Of a stretch of 64,000 nt of DNA, positions 7,941 to 17,533 are shown piece by piece. The position numbers and the translations under genes are program-made. This DNA comes from Pseudomonadota bacterium. GTDB taxonomy: Bacteria > Desulfobacterota > Desulfobacteria > Desulfobacterales > Desulfolunaceae. The stretch lies in contig JAHIRD010000082.1 in NCBI GenBank assembly GCA_018818835.1, positions 1-64,000 on the forward strand, read 5' to 3'. Within the stretch, counting starts at the first letter, position 1; each line of letters starts with the position of its first letter. The notes under the pieces were generated by a model. That model did not search any database. It was not told where the DNA came from and saw nothing but the letters and a program-made list of their open reading frames with translations.

Positions 7941-9251
7941 TCACCTGGAGCAATCCAAATGATGAACACGAACCATATCCCCGGTTTTAAGCACCTTAAT
8001 GTGGCCGGGAATTTCAATCAGGACATTGGCTGTGGCCATGGGGCTGAAGACACCGGATCTCTGCTCGGGAATAATTTCAACCTCAAGACGTGAATTTCTC
8101 GATGAAAGTCTGCCCCGGTAAAATTTTCTGCGGCCTGGCTGGATGATTCTGTTGTTTATTATGCGGGCTTTGGAGGTGTCAAGTCCATAGGTCTGCTTGC
8201 CTGACAGCTTATCAATGACCGGCCGGACAAACACATAAAAATTCACCATGGAAGACACAGGGTTTCCTGGAAGGCCGAAAATCAGTGTCTTGCCCTTTCG
8301 TCCAAAGAACAGGGGTTTTCCGGGTTTAACCTTCACACGCCAGAAGATTTCCTCAACACCGGCACGGACAAGGGTTTCATGGACAATGTCGTAATCTCCC
8401 ACAGACACCCCGCCGGACAAGAGAATGATATCTTTATCCATATGGCTGCACAAAACGTGAAGCAGATCATCGGACTTATCCCTGACAATCCCCCCATAGA
8501 CCGGCTTTGCACCGGCTGCCATGGAAAGACCGTAAAGGGAATAGCCATTGATGTTGTAAATCTGGCCTGCACCGGGTATCTGGCCTGGGTCAACCAACTC
8601 ATTGCCCGTTGCGATGACGGCCATGGTGGGTCTGCGTGACACTTTGACACGTGACACACCGCAGGATGCAAGGACACCCATGACCGCAGGTGTGATAAGG
8701 GTGCCCGATTTGGCTGTCACGATCCCGGGGACAAGGTCCTGGCCTTTGAGAAGGACGTAGGGATTTTCGCCCACGGGTTCCATAATAATGACCTGCCGAC
8801 CATCCAAACACCGGCTGCATTCAAGACGGATAACAGCATTTGCCCCTTGGGGCATCACTGCACCTGTCATAATCCGGATGGTTTCACCGGGCCCCAGACG
8901 TTTCATGGACACATGCCCGGCCGGGACATTGTCTATCTGTGTCAAGGTCACCGGATGATCATCGGTCGCGCACTTTACATCGTCCCTTATTACCGCATAA
9001 CCATCCATCATGGAACGGCTTTCAGGTGGGACAAAGACCTGGCTGATCATGTCCTCACGCAAAACCCGGCCCAAGCTGTTCTCAAGCGTCAATTCCTCTG
9101 TACCCACAGGGTCCTGAACCGCATTCAAACACAGAGCCAGGGCATCTTCATACTCAAGAAGTTTCCTGTCGAACTCCGGAAGGTTTTTCCGTTTTTCAAG
9201 GACAACATCATTGTTTTCTGCAAGGGACTCATGGATAATGGGCTGGGTCAT
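7941..9251 (-). CDS. moeA: Molybdopterin molybdenumtransferase MoeA
   Basis: A 436-residue protein from ATG 9251, chosen because GAAGGAGAG lies just upstream. The open frame runs further (to 9365), but that extension is repeat sequence. All MoeA motifs are canonical: MDGYAV, MTGAVMPQGANAV, IATGNELV, LSGGVSVGDYD, KPGKPLFFG and GLPGNPVSS, then the C-terminal beta-barrel. It catalyses insertion of molybdate into molybdopterin-AMP in Moco synthesis. It is the last clearly related gene of the minus-strand molybdoenzyme operon, 355 bp downstream of the beta-helix lipoprotein. It is the catalytically orthodox member of the two MoeA proteins here. Confidence 0.93.
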   Translation of the reverse strand: MTQPIIHESLAENNDVVLEKRKNLPEFDRKLLEYEDALALCLNAVQDPVGTEELTLENSLGRVLREDMISQVFVPPESRSMMDGYAVIRDDVKCATDDHPVTLTQIDNVPAGHVSMKRLGPGETIRIMTGAVMPQGANAVIRLECSRCLDGRQVIIMEPVGENPYVLLKGQDLVPGIVTAKSGTLITPAVMGVLASCGVSRVKVSRRPTMAVIATGNELVDPGQIPGAGQIYNINGYSLYGLSMAAGAKPVYGGIVRDKSDDLLHVLCSHMDKDIILLSGGVSVGDYDIVHETLVRAGVEEIFWRVKVKPGKPLFFGRKGKTLIFGLPGNPVSSMVNFYVFVRPVIDKLSGKQTYGLDTSKARIINNRIIQPGRRKFYRGRLSSRNSRLEVEIIPEQRSGVFSPMATANVLIEIPGHIKVLKTGDMVRVHHLDCSR

Positions 9252-9605
9252 CGCATCTCTCCTTCGGGCATTTCTGATGGCGTCGTAAAAAATCCGTATG
9301 CGTTCACGGGGTAAATCAGTCACGTTCCCAGGCCCCAGCCTGGCAACTTGGTTTTTTTGAACCACCTGCTCCCGGCAGGGAAAACCTTTTGCCCTTCTTC
9401 GTGCTCTTCGTGTGCTTCAGCGACCACCGGGAGCGGGTGGTAGAGAAACAGATTTAATTGAAAGATATGAAGAAAAATCCACTCTGGTATTTTTCTTTTA
9501 TATCCACCACCCGGTCGCTTCGCTTCCTGAAGAACACGAAGAGCACGAAGAAATATGCCTCCGGCGGCAAGCTTCCGCGCCTTCACGGGGACAAGCTGGA
9601 ATTTC
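9252..9605. other. Repeat-filled intergenic region
   Basis: Apart from the moeA ribosome binding site at its left edge, this spacer is built of dispersed repeats. It has a TGGCGTCGTAAAAAATCCG fragment of the MITE family (about 9277-9298), a CGTTCCCAGGCCCCAGCCTGG palindrome (about 9323-9345), and two opposed copies of the CTTCGTG...GACCACCGGGAGCGGGTGGT repeat (about 9399-9441 and 9508-9556). No gene is supported. Confidence 0.65.
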
Positions 9606-12251
9606 TCAAGGTTCCTCATCCTGATTTTCCGTCCTCTTTTTCGTGATCTGGGCAGACTGTGCAATGGGATCGTATTCCACCAGGGACAAGGCAGGATCAT
9701 CCTTTCCGTCCCGGATAATTTCTCCAATTTTGCCAGGGTCCAGGGTCCCCCAATAGCATTCTTTGGCTTTTATGTTTTCGGATGTTGAGGGGTTCAGATT
9801 ATTCAGCTGGATCCCGGTGTTGTTGAAGATGGCATTTGCACTGAAATCAAGATCACCGTTCAGGCAGATTCCCCCTGTGCCGCTGGGGTCCGGGGCCGTG
9901 TTTCCTTGAACCAGATTATTGTCAAAATTCTTGTTATGCTTGGAAAGTCCCCAGTAGTTCAGATACACACCGCCCCCCAAACCGCTAAGGCTTGTATTTT
10001 GGAGAATAATATTTCCGATTAATGCACTGTTGGCCTCGCAGTATATGCCGCCGCCTTCCTGGGCTTTGTTTTTTGTGACCTGGTTATCATTGACCAGGGC
10101 GAAACTGGCGTAAAGGCCACCCCCTTTGTTTTCCGTGCTGTTTTCCATGATCCGGTTGTCCACCACGGCGGACCGGGAAGCCCAGATACCGCCGCCATCC
10201 CCCGAGCTCGTATTCGCCTGAACCAGGTTGTCTCTCATATCAACCGCCACATTGGATTGGTAGCCATAGGCAAAAATCCCCCCTCCACCTTGGGCATGAT
10301 TATGTGTGATCACGTTTCCATGAATAATAATGGGCTGACTCCCGTAGGCGTATATCCCACCGCCATCGGAATCGCTGATATTGCCGGTGATGGTACATCC
10401 TTTCACATCGACCGAGACTTCCTTGATTCGGACTCCGGTGCCTCGATTGTTCTGAATGCGGCAATTTAAAAGATCCGCGCCTTTCCCATCCATCATGATC
10501 CCTTTACCGCTTTCAACCACGCAGAAGGACAAGAGACTTTTTCTACGGTCCATCTGCTCCACCGCATCGAGACTCCGATTTTCAAACAAAATCCGGTCCC
10601 AGGGTGTCCCAGGATTCCCGGTAAATACGATCGGATACTTTTTTTCGCCCTGGGCCATAAGATTACCGCGGACGCGGATGGACAGATCCGGAGCAAATCG
10701 TAGAGTCACCCCTTTGGCAATCGTCAAGGTTTTGCCTTCCTTCACAAGAAGATTTCCTGAAACGATATATTCTTTAACCGAAGCGCCACCCCAAAGGGTA
10801 TCTTCCTCAATGACCCCTCGAACCACGCCGGGGGACTTTTTCTCAAACACAGCCGAATAGGAAGGTGACACCCCTTGGGGAATGGGCCAGGCCTGATCAG
10901 CAGGACCCGTGGCAAACTTACTCCAATCCACCAGCCCCATCTTGGAATCTTCCATCCAGTCGAACACAGACGCCTCGATCATCCGTTCATCGGCCGTGCC
11001 CCAATAATTTCCCTGGGCATTGAGATCCGGTGACAGATTGTGGGACTGAAAGGTCAGAGCATACCCGTTGACGGCGATGATATTGTTGGACCGAACCAGG
11101 GCGTTGCCAAGAAGGATCACCACCGAGCCCGGATCGATCGTTCCTTGGTTTTCCACGAAGGTATTTTTCACAATCTCACCCTCACCCATATGGAAGATCC
11201 CACAGCCTTTGGCAGCTCGATTCTTTTGGACCAGATTGTGGATAATCCGGGAGTTGTTGGAGAAAACCCCACCCCCTTCATCGGAGCTGTTTTCCCTGAT
11301 CACGTTGTCCTCAATCACAGCTTGAAGCGCGTAGACGCCTCCCCCGGTCATATCAGCCGTATTATTGGTTACTGTGTTGTTCCGGATCACAGCATCATAG
11401 GCGAAAATCCCACCGCCTTTCCGATCACTGCGGTTGTTCTTGACGATATTGTTTTCAACCAGAATGTCGCCCTTATCATAGGCAAAGGCATAAATCCCCC
11501 CGCCGCCATCCCGTCCCCCGCCGCTCACGTTATCGTAGACCTCGTTATTTTCAACCCGGACTGACAAGTTCGTGAACACCTTAATGCCACCGCCGTTTCC
11601 CCCTTCGGTTTCCTGTTCCGTGGTATTGTTGTACACCAGGTTATGTGCGATCACTCCTGAAGAATATTCTATCTTGAGACCCGACGAGATATTGTTACGG
11701 AACACACAGTCACGCACATCAAAATTCGAACAACTGAGTCTCAATCCTCTTCCGTTTTCAAAAATACAGTGCCGGAACTCGAGAGTACCTCGATTTGCGT
11801 GTTTCCCATCGATGGCGTTCAGACTTTCCAGGACATTCCAGTGCTTCCCCTCATCTTTCCAGGTGAAGGTGATCGGTTCATCAGGCCGCCCAACAGCTTT
11901 GATCATTCCGTGGCAGGTAATACGCACATCCTCTGCGACTAATACCTTTGTACCCGGTTCGATGGTCAGGGTCACACCGGGCAGGATATACGTGTTTTTA
12001 TCAACCACAACAGGACCGCCTTTTTTCTTCCAGACCGTATCTTTATAGATCACCTCGTCATGACCCATCATGGTGATCTTGTGGAACTTATAGTAGAGAT
12101 TCACCCAAAAACTGTTTGAAACTTCTGCAAACTCATCATAGGTCTGCATATTAATCACTTTGTAAAGCGAGCATGACGGAAATGAAACAAAAACCAAAAA
12201 AACAAGAAACACCATGCCCAGACGTCTGGTCTTTCCGTATATTGAACGCAT
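9606..12251 (-). CDS. Right-handed parallel beta-helix repeat lipoprotein
   Basis: An 881-residue secreted protein. The N-terminus has Arg/Lys residues, a hydrophobic stretch (MVFLVFLVFVSF) and then FPSCSLY, a plausible lipobox, so it is probably lipid-anchored. Two long right-handed beta-helix segments follow (about 75-400 and 490-850). Both start with a 'V..NTYILPGVTLTIEPGTKV'-like cap and then show dozens of rungs of the type 'GGGIYAYxxxPIIxNNxITxN'. Each segment ends near a 'NYWGT' or 'CYWGT' rung, as in periplasmic copper-binding/NosD-like and pectate-lyase-fold proteins. No catalytic residues can be assigned. It follows the multihaem cytochrome gene after a 310-bp repeat-bearing gap and has a strong ribosome binding site (AAAGGAGG). 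A role in surface contact or substrate binding is possible but unproven. Confidence 0.8.
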   Translation of the reverse strand: MRSIYGKTRRLGMVFLVFLVFVSFPSCSLYKVINMQTYDEFAEVSNSFWVNLYYKFHKITMMGHDEVIYKDTVWKKKGGPVVVDKNTYILPGVTLTIEPGTKVLVAEDVRITCHGMIKAVGRPDEPITFTWKDEGKHWNVLESLNAIDGKHANRGTLEFRHCIFENGRGLRLSCSNFDVRDCVFRNNISSGLKIEYSSGVIAHNLVYNNTTEQETEGGNGGGIKVFTNLSVRVENNEVYDNVSGGGRDGGGGIYAFAYDKGDILVENNIVKNNRSDRKGGGIFAYDAVIRNNTVTNNTADMTGGGVYALQAVIEDNVIRENSSDEGGGVFSNNSRIIHNLVQKNRAAKGCGIFHMGEGEIVKNTFVENQGTIDPGSVVILLGNALVRSNNIIAVNGYALTFQSHNLSPDLNAQGNYWGTADERMIEASVFDWMEDSKMGLVDWSKFATGPADQAWPIPQGVSPSYSAVFEKKSPGVVRGVIEEDTLWGGASVKEYIVSGNLLVKEGKTLTIAKGVTLRFAPDLSIRVRGNLMAQGEKKYPIVFTGNPGTPWDRILFENRSLDAVEQMDRRKSLLSFCVVESGKGIMMDGKGADLLNCRIQNNRGTGVRIKEVSVDVKGCTITGNISDSDGGGIYAYGSQPIIIHGNVITHNHAQGGGGIFAYGYQSNVAVDMRDNLVQANTSSGDGGGIWASRSAVVDNRIMENSTENKGGGLYASFALVNDNQVTKNKAQEGGGIYCEANSALIGNIILQNTSLSGLGGGVYLNYWGLSKHNKNFDNNLVQGNTAPDPSGTGGICLNGDLDFSANAIFNNTGIQLNNLNPSTSENIKAKECYWGTLDPGKIGEIIRDGKDDPALSLVEYDPIAQSAQITKKRTENQDEEP

Positions 12252-12561
12252 AGGCTCCTCCTTTATCCGGTCCGTTCACCGGTCATGTTTATGAACATAA
12301 AATGCCTCCGGCTACCCTGCCGGGCAATGCTGTTGACTTAAGCCCAGATCTCTCGTTCCCAGGCTCTGGCCTGGGAATGCCTGATGAAAGGCTCTGCCTC
12401 TTTATGAATGAACTCGTAAAAAGTCGACGGATGGCTATGGAAAAAGGTCCATAGGCAAGGCATAGTGTTTGACCGGGCGTGAAGGCATACATTTAGTATG
12501 TCGAACGTCCGGCCAAAGACTATAACGCCGCATATGGGACTTTTTACGACGCCATCAATTA
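12252..12561. other. Intergenic region with repeats
   Basis: Spacer between the cytochrome and beta-helix genes. It holds a GCCTCCGGCTACCCTGCCGG piece (about 12302-12321), a CTCGTTCCCAGGCTCTGGCC palindrome (about 12352-12378) and MITE copy 2 (12411-12557). The repeats may act as a transcriptional break between the respiratory operon and the lipoprotein gene. Confidence 0.6.
12411..12557. repeat. MITE-like palindromic repeat, copy 2
   Basis: Full-length partner of the repeat at 1680-1826. Its ends CGTAAAAAGTC and GACTTTTTACG are perfect 11-bp inverted repeats, and the interior is symmetric about ATTTA near 12491-12495. It begins only a few bases after the stop of the multihaem cytochrome gene, so the hairpin would form at the 3' end of that message and could act as a terminator or RNA-stability element. 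Confidence 0.75.
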
Positions 12562-14790
12562 TTAATAACTATCAAAATCAAAGACTTCTACTTTTCGTGT
12601 CGTATCTTCAGCCTTCAAGGGTTCAGGCACCTTGTCCATAAACATCATGAACAGGGAGGTACGCATGATCCAGTCTTCGGGATCGGGGATGCGCGCCGCC
12701 TTGTCCGGTGTGTAAAACACAAAGGGCATCTTGGTTCCGGCACCGGCGTATTGATCAGGATTTCTCAGGAAATTCCTGATCCAGTCGAATCTCAACCGGG
12801 ATTTGGCCAGCATCAGATCGATGGACAGATCCTCCAGTTTCTTGCCTTCGGGCAATTCACCTGAAAAAGACACGGGATGGCATTGCATGCACTTATCACT
12901 TCGAAACCTGTATTCGCCCATATCCAGGGTTTCCTTGTCATAGTCGGTTTTGACCAGGGCCGTTTCAAAGGGGATGGCCACCTTGGTCTTTTTATCTCCG
13001 GGCATCAGACTATGCATGTAGTCGATCATCAGGGTTTTATCGTCATAGCTTATATTGAAGGTCGGCATGCGAATGGACAGCCAGGGCCTCATGGGAAAGG
13101 GCCGGTTCAGATAGTTATACAACCAGACAGGCTGGACCTTTTCCGTCTCATCCACAATCCGGGGAGGCACCAGGGATTTTTTCGCAAGAAAGGTATCGAT
13201 CCTCGGGATTTCGCCGGAAACCACCGTATGGCAGCCCCTGCAATTAAAATGGGCGAGCATCCATTCGCCCTTCTCCTCCATAGCCTCCTCGTTGGCTTCC
13301 CGGACCAGATAGGTTTCAGGAAGATTTTTCAGCCGGTTAAACAGATAAAACACCGTGAGATGTTCCACATCCTGGGTGGTCAGATCAAAGTTCGGCATGG
13401 CCATGGGCATGTCTTTGGTTTTATAAATCTCCGGTTTGGTGATTTTGTTGCTGAGCCAGTCCCATTTGGTATGGGGGACGTCGGACTCCCCGAAGGGAAG
13501 TTCTTCCATCCGTTTATCCGCCACATCCGAAACGCTGACTCCCACCTTGGCCGGTTCGACACTACCCTTGATTGAATGGCATCCCATACACCCCAGACTC
13601 TGGGCCAGACTTTTTCCAGCACCATTGTCACCGTCAGGTACCGTAACGGCAAGACTCGTCTTCAAGGGGTCACTTCCCAGGGTTTTGAGGTAGGCTGCCA
13701 AATTCCGGGCATCATCATCGGTCAGATCCAGTTTCGGCATCCAGGTATCGGGATTAACCGAAAGGGGATCGGTAATCCAGGTGATCAGCCAGTCGTCCTT
13801 GAGTTTGAGCCCGGCATCAGACAACAAAGGTACCCTCCGGGATTGCCCCGGCGAATCGGCCTTTTCGCTGTGACAGGCCACACAGGCTTTTTGTATAAAA
13901 ACCTCTTTCCCTTTTTGAGCAGCTCCCATGGTGTTCTTGGACAGATGGTCCTTCAACTCACTGTCATTCATGGTAAAGAGATAAGACACCAGATCAATCC
14001 TCTGGGCATCGGTCAGCCGGAATGTGGGCATCAACGTGGCGGGACGGATCTTTTTCGGGTCGATGATCCACTCTCTAAGCCAGGCTTTTTCGGCTATTTT
14101 CTGGGGAATGCCGTTGAACGGCGTGGAAAATTTGGGCAGATCCGGCCTGACCCGGGCGTCATGACATCCGTAGCAGCCTTTTTCCACAAATAAGGCTTTC
14201 CCTGCCGCACCTTTTTCCGCCCCCTTAAGGCCATACACATTGTCATGGCATTCAAAACAGGTGGCCTGGGTGTAGGCCAAGGGAAGCCGGGGGCTTTCCC
14301 AGTTTTCCTCAAACCCGTGGGCCTTTTCTACGGTCAGCCCCACCCCTTGTCCATGATGACAGAGGGTACAGCCGTAATTGCTGATGGGATGATTGAGCAG
14401 AATCTCCTTGGGATGATTTTTAAGAGGATGGGCATCCGCCGAAAACAAGGGGTTTTCCATGGCCATATGACAGGTCATGCACAGATCCCTGGACTGGGAT
14501 CCGGGAAGAAATACCACCTGCATCTTTTCAGGCGATTCCGACATGTCGGTGAGCATCCGGGTATACTGGTCAACCGCATCAGCATTCCCGGCCTGTTCAG
14601 CATCGTGTCGTTTTTCGGTCAGACGCGACTGTGAAAGGGCTTTGTATGTTATCTGGTAATTCTGCCATTGATTCTGTTTTTCGTTTTCACCGGCCCCCAC
14701 AAGAAACAAGGTGATACCAAGCATCAGGGTGAACACGACGAACAACGCACGAATACCGGGTTTGGCTTTTATTTTATGTGATGGTTTCAT
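12562..14790 (-). CDS. Eight-haem membrane-anchored cytochrome c
   Basis: A 742-residue protein with an uncleaved-looking N-terminal membrane segment (GIRALFVVFTLMLGITLFL, about 13-31) and eight CXXCH haem sites: CMTCH, CTLCH, CFECH, CYGCH, CVACH, CMGCH, CRGCH, CMQCH. The first three lie in a compact N-terminal multihaem domain. The last five each head a class I cytochrome c-like unit with a likely distal Met (LMPTF, WMPKL, MAMPNF, RMPTF, KMPFV). The protein would face the periplasm. Its start overlaps the stop of the cytochrome b C-terminal subunit by four bases (ATGA), so the two are translationally coupled and very likely in one complex. It can be read as the cytochrome c partner that links the molybdoenzyme to the Rieske/b complex. 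Confidence 0.88.
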   Translation of the reverse strand: MKPSHKIKAKPGIRALFVVFTLMLGITLFLVGAGENEKQNQWQNYQITYKALSQSRLTEKRHDAEQAGNADAVDQYTRMLTDMSESPEKMQVVFLPGSQSRDLCMTCHMAMENPLFSADAHPLKNHPKEILLNHPISNYGCTLCHHGQGVGLTVEKAHGFEENWESPRLPLAYTQATCFECHDNVYGLKGAEKGAAGKALFVEKGCYGCHDARVRPDLPKFSTPFNGIPQKIAEKAWLREWIIDPKKIRPATLMPTFRLTDAQRIDLVSYLFTMNDSELKDHLSKNTMGAAQKGKEVFIQKACVACHSEKADSPGQSRRVPLLSDAGLKLKDDWLITWITDPLSVNPDTWMPKLDLTDDDARNLAAYLKTLGSDPLKTSLAVTVPDGDNGAGKSLAQSLGCMGCHSIKGSVEPAKVGVSVSDVADKRMEELPFGESDVPHTKWDWLSNKITKPEIYKTKDMPMAMPNFDLTTQDVEHLTVFYLFNRLKNLPETYLVREANEEAMEEKGEWMLAHFNCRGCHTVVSGEIPRIDTFLAKKSLVPPRIVDETEKVQPVWLYNYLNRPFPMRPWLSIRMPTFNISYDDKTLMIDYMHSLMPGDKKTKVAIPFETALVKTDYDKETLDMGEYRFRSDKCMQCHPVSFSGELPEGKKLEDLSIDLMLAKSRLRFDWIRNFLRNPDQYAGAGTKMPFVFYTPDKAARIPDPEDWIMRTSLFMMFMDKVPEPLKAEDTTRKVEVFDFDSY

Positions 14791-15530
14791 ATGGAAAAAT
14801 AGGGTGTCACTAAAATGTATTTAATATGAAAGAAAATCCTCAAAACAATTTTGATGATTATCAGGAACATCAGAAGAATCAGAATCCATGTGGTCACGTA
14901 GCGCCCGAACCCCAATTTCTTGTAAAAAGAACGGGAAACAAGGGCTGGCAAACTCAGACCCGCGATGAAATACCCGGCCAGACTCACGTAGCCCCAAAGT
15001 ACAGGCAGGTTCACCAGTTTTTGATCCGCTTCCTTATGCACGGCCCAGTCCTCCCAGGGCCAGTAAAATTGCCAGTTGGGCCCCCTCAAAAACTGACCGA
15101 ATATGATCAGCACAAACCAGAAAATGTACCCCACCATAAACAGGGATATGGAAAATTTCCTGTCCCTGACGTTGTACTCCCCCACCCCGGCCGGATTGGG
15201 GTCCAGATAAGGGATGGCCATCAATCCAAAAATAATCAAAACGGGAATCCCCACTCCGGCAACCCAGGGATCAAAGTAGACCAAAACCTCCTGAAGTCCC
15301 ACAAAATACCAGGGCGCCTTGGCCGGATTCTCTGTCCAGTTCGGATCGGCAATGGCCTTGAGCGGAGCATCCAATGCCAACGACCACAGAGAAAGAACCA
15401 CACAGGCCAGAATGATCACCAGAAATTCCCGTGCCACCAGATCGGGAAAAGTAAACACCACCTCATCATTTAGAGGCGCTTTTTTTTGTTTCTTCACGTC
15501 CATGTTTATGTCATCTGCCAAAGCATCCAT
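14787..15530 (-). CDS. Cytochrome b C-terminal subunit (subunit IV type) of a bc complex
   Basis: A 247-residue membrane protein. After a polar lead it has a TM helix (about 32-54), then NPAKAPWYFVGLQEVLVYF, a variant of the quinol-site PEWY motif in which the acidic residue is Ala, and several more TM helices (about 88-105, 130-150, 180-200, 215-235). This is the organisation of the second cytochrome b half in b6f-like and menaquinol:cytochrome c complexes, with two more helices than plant subunit IV. It forms the Qo-side half of the complex. Start supported by AGGTGA. It follows the N-terminal cytochrome b gene after a 345-bp gap and overlaps the eight-haem cytochrome gene. Confidence 0.88.
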   Translation of the reverse strand: MDALADDINMDVKKQKKAPLNDEVVFTFPDLVAREFLVIILACVVLSLWSLALDAPLKAIADPNWTENPAKAPWYFVGLQEVLVYFDPWVAGVGIPVLIIFGLMAIPYLDPNPAGVGEYNVRDRKFSISLFMVGYIFWFVLIIFGQFLRGPNWQFYWPWEDWAVHKEADQKLVNLPVLWGYVSLAGYFIAGLSLPALVSRSFYKKLGFGRYVTTWILILLMFLIIIKIVLRIFFHIKYILVTPYFSI

Positions 15531-15875
15531 CAGTTCACCTAAATTGTTTGCCTCCGGCGGCCCTGCCCGAGGTCAAACTTTTTGAAAAATTTGATAAAAC
15601 AGATTTATGATGGGCAGTTTATCTCTTTGCCCATCTTACATATCGAATCCGTTGAGCCAGACAGCGGGCAGAATGTGTCAGGTAACGGGTGTCCATAACC
15701 CTCCGTCTCCGGCTTCCGCCAGGCCAAACCGTCCGTGTCATCACACCCACTTTACCCACTACCCATTTGTCCAGCTTTTTAAGCTTGTCCCTGCGAAGGA
15801 GGGGAAACTGGCCGCCGGAGGCCACGGACCCATGGAAGTCTATATTCCATTCCCATTCTCCCTCCCCCTTTTCCT
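15531..15875. other. Gap between the two cytochrome b genes
   Basis: Unusually long for two halves of one complex. It contains GCCTCCGGCGGCCCTGCCCG (about 15549-15568), a short dispersed repeat also present near 17430, and otherwise no gene. The 108-codon minus frame at 15619-15945 overlaps the cytochrome b end and has no coding character. Confidence 0.5.
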
Positions 15876-16634
15876 TCACAAGGGCCTCGATATTCCACCG
15901 TCCTTTCTTATTCGCCAGAAATGAATGGCAATAAACACCGTACACATGACCGGGAGCAGCACGCAGTGCAGGACGTAAAACCGTAACAGCGCATTACCCC
16001 AGACCCGGTTGTCACCCAGCAACAGATATTGCATGTCGTTGTACTCGTTGATCTTTAACAGTTCGTGAAAGGGGCCTTCGCTGCCAAGAAAGGGCGTGGC
16101 TGCTGCCATCTTGGAACCCACGGTAATGGCCCAGAAGGCAATCTGGTCCCAGGGGAGCAAATAGCCGGTGAAACTCAAGAGCAAGGTCAGGGTCAACAGT
16201 AAAACCCCCACCACCCAGTTGAACTCTCGTGGGGGCTTGTATGATCCGGTCAAAAAGACCCGGAGCATATGAAGCATCACCAGAATCACCATGGCATGGG
16301 CAGCCCACCGATGCATGTTGCGTAAAAACATACCGTAATGAACCGTATGTTCAATCAGCTTCATGTCCGTATAGGCATACTCGGGCACAGGGCGGTAATA
16401 AAACATCAATAAAATCCCGGTGACCACCTCAACGATAAACATCAAAAAGGTCAGACCGCCCATACAGAAAGTGAATCGAACCTTCATGGCCGAGGCTCGG
16501 GTGGTCACGGGATGAATATGGAGAAACACATTGGACGTGACGGCGAGGCCTTTGTTTCTCGGCTTATCGTCAAGGTTATGCCTGAATATGGATGTCCACA
16601 CCCTGCTTTGGGTGATCCGGTTTACGATCATCAT
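15876..16634 (-). CDS. Cytochrome b N-terminal subunit (b6 type) of a bc complex
   Basis: A 252-residue membrane protein with four main TM helices. The two haem b sites are clear: [20 protein letters not shown] provides two His 14 apart, and [20 protein letters not shown] the second pair. GYLLPWDQ lies between them, and the N-terminal 'NVFLHIHPV' precedes helix A. This is the cytochrome b6-type half that binds both b haems and the quinone. It starts four bases after the stop of the TorD-like chaperone gene, so it is co-transcribed with the molybdoenzyme. It pairs with the subunit IV-type protein at 14787 and the Rieske protein at 23450. Confidence 0.93.
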   Translation of the reverse strand: MMIVNRITQSRVWTSIFRHNLDDKPRNKGLAVTSNVFLHIHPVTTRASAMKVRFTFCMGGLTFLMFIVEVVTGILLMFYYRPVPEYAYTDMKLIEHTVHYGMFLRNMHRWAAHAMVILVMLHMLRVFLTGSYKPPREFNWVVGVLLLTLTLLLSFTGYLLPWDQIAFWAITVGSKMAAATPFLGSEGPFHELLKINEYNDMQYLLLGDNRVWGNALLRFYVLHCVLLPVMCTVFIAIHFWRIRKDGGISRPL

Positions 16635-16638
16635 GGTA

Positions 16639-17397
16639 TCAGTTCTCTGTCAGGCCTTCTAAATAGTTGAAATCATCTGTCACAAAGCGATCGGTCAGGA
16701 CCATTATATTTCGATAAAATCCAACCACATCACTGTTTACACCCTCTCTTAGATCAGCTTCGATGGTTTTAATCCGGTTCACAAGAATTCCGGTCCACTT
16801 GGCCGGATGCCGTTCCAGAAACTCTTTCTGGGCCCGGCGTAAAGGTTGGGGGTCTTTGCCTGTCTGAAGGGCCTTCAACTCAAGAAACGCCAGATAGTGA
16901 AGGAACTCCAGCTCATAGGCGATATGATCCGGCCGGTCTTCGGAATTGCCCTCGGCGTAGCTCAAACCAAAATTATTATAGAACAAAATCAGATCCTTGA
17001 AGATCGATATCCGCCCATCTTCCTTGCCCATGTGAATCCCCTCCACCAGGGGACAAGGGGGTGTGCCCGGTCCGGCTTCAAACACCCGGATGTATTCCAC
17101 CTCAACATCCTCGTCCTTGAGATTGTCAGGATAAGTAAGGCCTTGAATTTCATCATCATCCATTTTTAGGACATAGGGCAGGTTTCCCACAATTCGAAGA
17201 ACATGGGATTTGAATTCACCTTGCCGTACGTAAAGCCTGGTCATGGCATCCGGGTATCGATACACATCGGCCATGATGGCATACATGTCGATCCTGGCCG
17301 CAAGGGAAAGTTCTTCCTGGGACTCAAGCTCTTTCGAGTAAAACAGGTCAAGATCCTCTGGATTTGCTTCCTTAACTTGTGTTTCTAACGTGGTCAT
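16639..17397 (-). CDS. TorD/DmsD-family molybdoenzyme chaperone (delta subunit)
   Basis: A 252-residue, all-helical soluble protein with the TorD-family pattern: an N-terminal helical bundle ([19 protein letters not shown]), a central '[21 protein letters not shown]' loop (about 123-143), and '[17 protein letters not shown]' further on. Such chaperones bind the Tat signal of the molybdoenzyme alpha subunit, help cofactor loading and hold back export until folding is complete; they are not part of the mature enzyme. Its position between beta subunit and cytochrome b matches the EbdD/DdhD/SerD role in related clusters. Confidence 0.88.
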   Translation of the reverse strand: MTTLETQVKEANPEDLDLFYSKELESQEELSLAARIDMYAIMADVYRYPDAMTRLYVRQGEFKSHVLRIVGNLPYVLKMDDDEIQGLTYPDNLKDEDVEVEYIRVFEAGPGTPPCPLVEGIHMGKEDGRISIFKDLILFYNNFGLSYAEGNSEDRPDHIAYELEFLHYLAFLELKALQTGKDPQPLRRAQKEFLERHPAKWTGILVNRIKTIEADLREGVNSDVVGFYRNIMVLTDRFVTDDFNYLEGLTEN

Positions 17398-17533
17398 GGG
17401 CTACACTCCAATATGAATAGGGTTATGCCTCCGGCGGCCCTGCCGGAGGCAAAAAAACTGAAAGATCGTGAAAGAGGACCACGAATCCGTGGCCCTCCGA
17501 CCGTCCACACACAGGCACAACATGGATGACGGT
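17398..17533. repeat. Short palindromic repeat between beta and chaperone genes
   Basis: The 136-bp spacer holds TGCCTCCGGCGGCCCTGCCG followed by GAGGCA (about 17428-17453), a perfect-stem hairpin of the same dispersed family as near 15549 and 12302. No T-tract follows it on the transcribed strand, so it is more likely an RNA-processing or repeat element than a terminator. Confidence 0.55.

Noticed and set aside
9252-9365. N-terminal extension of MoeA
   Set aside because: The extra 38 codons are repeat-derived sequence and the ATG at 9251 has a proper ribosome binding site.
10257-12048. Several long plus-strand frames inside the beta-helix gene
   Set aside because: They are antisense to a repetitive coding sequence with clear protein features; composition is typical of shadow frames.
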